Positions 7,734 to 10,713 of a DNA stretch of 10,713 nucleotides are shown piece by piece. Location of the stretch: positions 1-10,713 of the forward strand of contig QILZ01000173.1 of the NCBI GenBank assembly GCA_003233545.1. The letters run 5' to 3'. Made by a program: the position numbers and the translations under genes. The DNA is from Spirochaetales bacterium. Lineage in GTDB: Bacteria; Spirochaetota; Spirochaetia; SZUA-6. The notes under the pieces are model-generated. The model did no database searches. It worked only from the letters and a program-made list of their open reading frames with translations, and was not told the origin of the DNA. The stretch's first letter is position 1. Every line of letters begins with the position of its first letter.

Positions 7734-8513
7734 TAAAAATGCCGGATTCGGAAAGTGTCTTATCCTTCCACTATTTGCGGATGCAAGAATCTTATACTGA
7801 ATCGAACCGGGATATTTATTTTTTAATTCCTGCAATAAAGATTTACTTTTTTCATTTTTATTCTGTTCTCTGTAGAGAAAAATTAATTTTGATAAAACGG
7901 AAGGAATTAAATTACTATCCGGATATTTTTTTCGTAAATATTCAAGTTCTCCTGCAGCCTTGTCCATGTTTCCGTTTGCCGCATAAATGCTGCTTATAAG
8001 AAAACGGGACTTTGCAGCCGTATAATTATCATTAGATTTTTCAGAAACAGTCAAGGCTTCCTTTTCTGCATCTCTCAAATTTCCCATGTAAAAAAGCATT
8101 ACAGCGGAGGAAAGCAAATGATTATACCTGTCGTTCCCGCTTTCCATTTCCCATGCTTTTTTATAAGATTTTTCCGCATTCTCTATCTCACCGGTCATTT
8201 CCTCCAGTATTGCCATTCTGTTGTAATAATCACCCGTATTTTCTTTACTTACCGTTTTTTCATATTTTTTCATTATTTTTAAGGATTTCTCCGGGTCGGA
8301 TTCAATATTGCACATGTGAAGTAAAATCCTGTAATAGTTATCACTTTTTCGATTACCTGCAAGCCATTCTTCGTAGATATTCAATGCTTCCGTAATATTA
8401 CCTTTTTTTTCGGCTTCGGAAGCTTTTTCGATATCTCTGCTTTCGGCAAAGCTCCCGGATATAAAGGCTATAAAAAAAACCAGCAAAACCATACCGGTTT
8501 CGTATTTTTTCAT
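7482..8513 (-). CDS. Secreted TPR-repeat protein with C-terminal SPOR domain
   Basis: The 343-aa protein starts with a signal peptide (about 1-23, cleavage near SFA/ES), followed by helical tetratricopeptide-like repeats (about 28-240; e.g. A-x-K-x-G-N-I-x-E-A-L-x-I-Y near 33-47 and GEIENAEKSYKKAW around 107-120). A short linker leads to a SPOR domain (272-343) with the typical pattern FNIQTGSFSIKENAYYLV ... YYRVIVGPVRNFTSA ... GFSGFIVK. SPOR domains bind denuded glycan strands of peptidoglycan, usually at division septa, and TPRs bind proteins, so the product is probably a periplasmic cell-wall or division factor. Its ATG overlaps the stop of the LapA-like gene (TAATG) with no convincing Shine-Dalgarno, implying translational coupling. 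Its last 252 bp are also covered by the opposing lipoprotein frame; the SPOR reading is clearly the selected one. Confidence 0.87.
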   Translation of the reverse strand: MKKYETGMVLLVFFIAFISGSFAESRDIEKASEAEKKGNITEALNIYEEWLAGNRKSDNYYRILLHMCNIESDPEKSLKIMKKYEKTVSKENTGDYYNRMAILEEMTGEIENAEKSYKKAWEMESGNDRYNHLLSSAVMLFYMGNLRDAEKEALTVSEKSNDNYTAAKSRFLISSIYAANGNMDKAAGELEYLRKKYPDSNLIPSVLSKLIFLYREQNKNEKSKSLLQELKNKYPGSIQYKILASANSGRIRHFPNPAFLLNGNNQKSSEMFNIQTGSFSIKENAYYLVRDLKKIGFNAHMTEVNLKGKKYYRVIVGPVRNFTSARKMINRLTEKGFSGFIVK

Positions 8514-8845
8514 TACTTTTGTTTATTAATTTTAGTATCGGAATTGTCAGCAGGCTGTTTGCTTTCCCCGCTGTATTCAGGCAGCTGTTCTTCCTGCTTC
8601 CCTGATTTATTCTTTTTTAATTTCTTACCGCTTTTCTTATCTTTATCCTTTTTCTTTCCGGGCATGGCAAAGGGTAATACGAATACAGCTCCTAAAATAA
8701 AGGCAATAAGAAAGCTTAAAAACACGGGAACGTCTTTGAATGTGTAAAAGACAACCGAAATATCACTGCTGTTGGAGAGATTAAAAGCACTAAAAAGCGC
8801 AAAGATAATCAGCAGCAGTAAGAACCCCGCTAATTTGAATGTCAT
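8513..8845 (-). CDS. LapA-like (DUF1049) small inner-membrane protein with charged tail
   Basis: The 110-aa protein has two hydrophobic helices (about 4-21 and 40-62), a short loop containing the N-x-x-x-x-x-x-V-x-F pattern (NLSNSSDISVVFY), and a 47-residue cytoplasmic tail that is first lysine-rich (KKKDKDKKSGKKLKK) and then acidic/polar. This is the layout of LapA/DUF1049 proteins, which in E. coli act with LapB in controlling lipopolysaccharide synthesis. Many spirochaetes lack classical LPS, so that role may not carry over. I place the start at 8845: AGGAGG (8857-8852) lies 6 nt upstream. A longer frame from 8875 would overlap miaB by 29 nt and place a charged stretch before the first helix. 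The start lies 1 nt after the miaB stop, and the stop overlaps the SPOR gene start. Confidence 0.75.
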   Translation of the reverse strand: MTFKLAGFLLLLIIFALFSAFNLSNSSDISVVFYTFKDVPVFLSFLIAFILGAVFVLPFAMPGKKKDKDKKSGKKLKKNKSGKQEEQLPEYSGESKQPADNSDTKINKQK

Positions 8846-8846
8846 A

Positions 8847-10157
8847 TCATTCCTCCTTTCCTCGTAGTGTATCACCTGATATGTCTTCTATTTTGATATT
8901 TATAAATTTACCGATAGAATCTGACGAACCGGGAAATACAACCATATCATCAAACTCGGTTCTCCCGAGAAGTTCGAGTTTATTTTTCTTCGACCTCTTT
9001 TCCGCAAGAACTTTCATTGTCCGGCCGATCTTATTGATCCGTTTCTTCCTTGTTACGGAACGCTGCAATTCTATAATTCTATTTAACCTCTCGATTTTCG
9101 AATCGTGCGGCACAGGATCTCCCCATCCGTATGCCTTTGTTCCTTCTCTCGGATTGTAATAATACGTGAAGGCATCTTCAAACTCCGCTTCTTTTATAAG
9201 GTCCATCGTATATTTTACATCCTCTTCTGTTTCCTCCGGAAAACCGATTAGAATGTCGGTTGTAAGTGAGACATTATCAAGGTTTTTTCTTATTTTTTCT
9301 GCCAGTGCAAGGTACGATTCCCTTGTATAGTTTCTTTCCATTAATTTTAATATCTTATTTGAACCATGTTGAACAGGCAGGTGAATATGATTGCAGAGGA
9401 CAGGGCTGTCCCTGATTATCCTGATAACACGATCCGAAAGATCTTTGGGATGCGAAGTTAAAAAACGAATCCACTCTATATTTGTAACCCTTTTTGCCAC
9501 TGATTCCAGTAATGCCGGGAAATCCATATTACGGCCGCCTGCCTGTATTTTGTACGAGTTGACATTCTGGCCAAGTAATGTGATTTCTTTAACATTTCCG
9601 GAGTCTATCCTGTCTATTTCATCGTAAATATCTTTAAAGTTACGTGATATTTCCCTTCCCCTCACATAGGGCACTATGCAGTATGTACAGAAATTATTGC
9701 AGCCGTGCATTATAGGTACAAAGGCCTTAAAATCTTTATTAGAATGCCTGGTAAAAAATTCGTACTCTCCCGGTTCGGTGAGTTTTATTTTAAAATCATC
9801 GGAAAATGTTTTTTCAAGATAATCTGCAATCCTGTTTTTCTGAAAATTCCCTGTTAGCAGGTCGATCTCCGGAACTCTGGAAAACATTGCATCCTTAAGC
9901 CGTTCCGACATACAACCCATGACAGTTAATTTGAATCGATGCTCTTCTTTTGCATGTTTATAAAAACCGAGCCTTCCCCAGAGTCTGTTTTCTGCAGTCT
10001 GACGCACGGAGCATGTATTCAGGATTACCGCATCCGCAGTATCGGGCGTTAAAGCTTCGCTCCAGCCTCTTGCTTTAAGAGTTATTTTAAGAGCTTCGGA
10101 TTCCGCTTCGTTCATCTGGCAGCCGTATGTTTCGATCCAGAATTCTTTTCTATCCAT
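8847..10157 (-). CDS. miaB: tRNA-2-methylthio-N6-dimethylallyladenosine synthase MiaB
   Basis: The 436-aa radical-SAM methylthiotransferase adds the 2-methylthio group to i6A37 of tRNAs reading UNN codons. The N-terminal UPF0004 domain has its three cluster cysteines (C13 in ETYGCQMN, C49 in NTCSVR, C82 in MGCMSER). The radical-SAM motif CNNFCTYC gives C153, C157 and C160, and a C-terminal TRAM domain follows (about 370-436). ETYGCQMN plus the conserved VPYVRGRE and LLGQNVNSY blocks favour MiaB over MtaB or RimO. The length is that of the shorter bacterial MiaB proteins. The start ATG is 6 nt after the stop of the TSUP permease, with only a weak purine-rich RBS (AAGAAAAT), and the gene is followed 1 nt later by the LapA-like start, so it sits in mid-operon. 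Nothing is missing or broken. Confidence 0.95.
   Translation of the reverse strand: MDRKEFWIETYGCQMNEAESEALKITLKARGWSEALTPDTADAVILNTCSVRQTAENRLWGRLGFYKHAKEEHRFKLTVMGCMSERLKDAMFSRVPEIDLLTGNFQKNRIADYLEKTFSDDFKIKLTEPGEYEFFTRHSNKDFKAFVPIMHGCNNFCTYCIVPYVRGREISRNFKDIYDEIDRIDSGNVKEITLLGQNVNSYKIQAGGRNMDFPALLESVAKRVTNIEWIRFLTSHPKDLSDRVIRIIRDSPVLCNHIHLPVQHGSNKILKLMERNYTRESYLALAEKIRKNLDNVSLTTDILIGFPEETEEDVKYTMDLIKEAEFEDAFTYYYNPREGTKAYGWGDPVPHDSKIERLNRIIELQRSVTRKKRINKIGRTMKVLAEKRSKKNKLELLGRTEFDDMVVFPGSSDSIGKFINIKIEDISGDTLRGKEE
8852..8857 (-). promoter_or_regulatory. RBS deciding the start of the LapA-like gene
   Basis: The minus strand reads AGGAGG 6 nt before ATG 8845. It lies inside the last codons of miaB and fixes the start of the downstream gene at 8845 rather than at the upstream in-frame ATG 8875. 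Confidence 0.7.
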
Positions 10158-10163
10158 ATTTTC

Positions 10164-10713
10164 TTATGATAATATACCTGCTAACAATTTTACAGTATTA
10201 TACACAAGTAATAAAATATAAATAATATTTAAGAAAAGTGAAGATATTCTTTTAAAATATATGGTTCCCAATACTACTCCGAACAATGTTCCGAGAGTAA
10301 CAAATGCTGCAATTAAGAGTGATTCGATAAAGTAACTTATATTCCCGGTTGCAATATAAATAATTTCAGCCAATACCGCCCCTACCGGTACACTTACCGC
10401 AATAAGCCCCGAAGAGAAAGGGATAGCTTCCTTGATGGGTAATTTAACAACGGTTTTTAAAACAGGACCGTAATAAACTCCGCCACCGATCCCTAAAATG
10501 CCTGCAAGGAATCCCCCTGGAACCGTTATTAATGCCCTGAAAGGCCATTTTAAATCCTTTATACTTTTTTGTTCTTCAATTTCGGTTACTACTTTTACAG
10601 ACAAAACAGACTTAAGCATTCTAAATAATGCAAAAACAAGAATTGTAACAAAGAGCAGCTTAAAAATTAATGTATAATCGATACCAGGGAAGAGCATTTT
10701 AAATATTATCTGA
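10164..10713 (-). CDS. TauE/SafE (TSUP) family membrane permease, C-terminal part (runs off right edge)
   Basis: About 182 codons are visible, ending in TAA at 10164-10166. The frame contains four or five hydrophobic helices and the TSUP signature GGFLAGILGIGGGVYYGPVL, about 60 residues after an ATG at 10697. TSUP proteins of about 250 aa carry a related glycine motif in each half, separated by a charged cytoplasmic loop. Here a helix and a charged loop (LKSVLSVKVVTEIEEQKSIKDLK) precede the motif, the pattern of the second half. The frame stays open upstream of ATG 10697 to the window end (Q-I-I-F-K), so that ATG is probably internal. The family moves sulfur-containing or organic anions across the inner membrane; the substrate cannot be read here. 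It appears to be the upstream gene of the miaB run, 6 nt away. Confidence 0.82.
   Translation of the reverse strand, partial: QIIFKMLFPGIDYTLIFKLLFVTILVFALFRMLKSVLSVKVVTEIEEQKSIKDLKWPFRALITVPGGFLAGILGIGGGVYYGPVLKTVVKLPIKEAIPFSSGLIAVSVPVGAVLAEIIYIATGNISYFIESLLIAAFVTLGTLFGVVLGTIYFKRISSLFLNIIYILLLVYNTVKLLAGILS

Noticed and set aside
7739..8395. Plus-strand frames opposite the TPR-SPOR gene (7739-7999, 8153-8395)
   Set aside because: Cys/Phe/Tyr-rich antisense shadows with no RBS; the opposite strand encodes clear TPR repeats.
8846..8875. Upstream ATG 8875 for the LapA-like gene (MIHYEERRND...)
   Set aside because: It lies inside miaB without an RBS, and AGGAGG at 8857-8852 points to ATG 8845.
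1..10713. A novel defence, mobile or CRISPR-like system
   Set aside because: No direct-repeat array, integrase, transposase, nuclease/toxin pair or att-like repeat is visible; all genes but the left-edge fragment look like chromosomal housekeeping or envelope genes.

Overview
The window reads as chromosome from a spirochaete, most likely Treponema or a close relative. The main reason is the 661-codon gene at 295-2280, which I recognise as cytoplasmic filament protein CfpA, a protein known only from spirochaetes. The DNA is visibly AT-rich and gene-dense. There is no tRNA, rRNA, insertion sequence, CRISPR array or phage gene. The longest non-coding stretch is the 146-bp gap 2281-2426.

Layout. 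(1) 1-211, minus strand: the first 70 codons of an unrecognised gene running off the left edge. (2) 295-2280, minus strand: cfpA, with its own candidate promoter in 2320-2347 and a perfect-stem terminator at 243-277. (3) 2427 to about 7481, plus strand: a tight four-gene run, divergent from cfpA. It encodes an exported, membrane-anchored von Willebrand A protein, a GlgD/GlgC-like protein whose nucleotidyltransferase active site looks degenerate, an NrnA-type DHH/DHHA1 phosphoesterase, and a large lipoprotein. (4) 10713 back to 7482, minus strand: a four-gene run encoding a TauE/SafE (TSUP) permease (cut by the right edge), MiaB tRNA methylthiotransferase, a LapA-like two-helix membrane protein, and a secreted TPR-SPOR protein. 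The gaps are 6 nt, 1 nt and a 1-nt stop-start overlap.

The two multi-gene runs converge. As read, the lipoprotein frame continues 252 bp antisense through the SPOR domain of the opposing gene. That is the clearest anomaly in the window, and the last ~83 lipoprotein codons are probably not a conserved part of the protein.

Functionally the region mixes cell structure (CfpA filament, SPOR and LapA-like envelope proteins), extracytoplasmic proteins (vWA, lipoprotein), nucleotide/RNA metabolism (NrnA, MiaB) and a glycogen-enzyme-like protein. I do not see a defence, secretion or biosynthetic system that would count as a new multi-gene machine. The points worth a second look are the inactive-looking GlgD-like protein, the unrecognised C-terminal domain of the vWA protein, the lipoprotein 3' end, and the possible correspondence with the T. 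pallidum cfpA / Tp0750 region.
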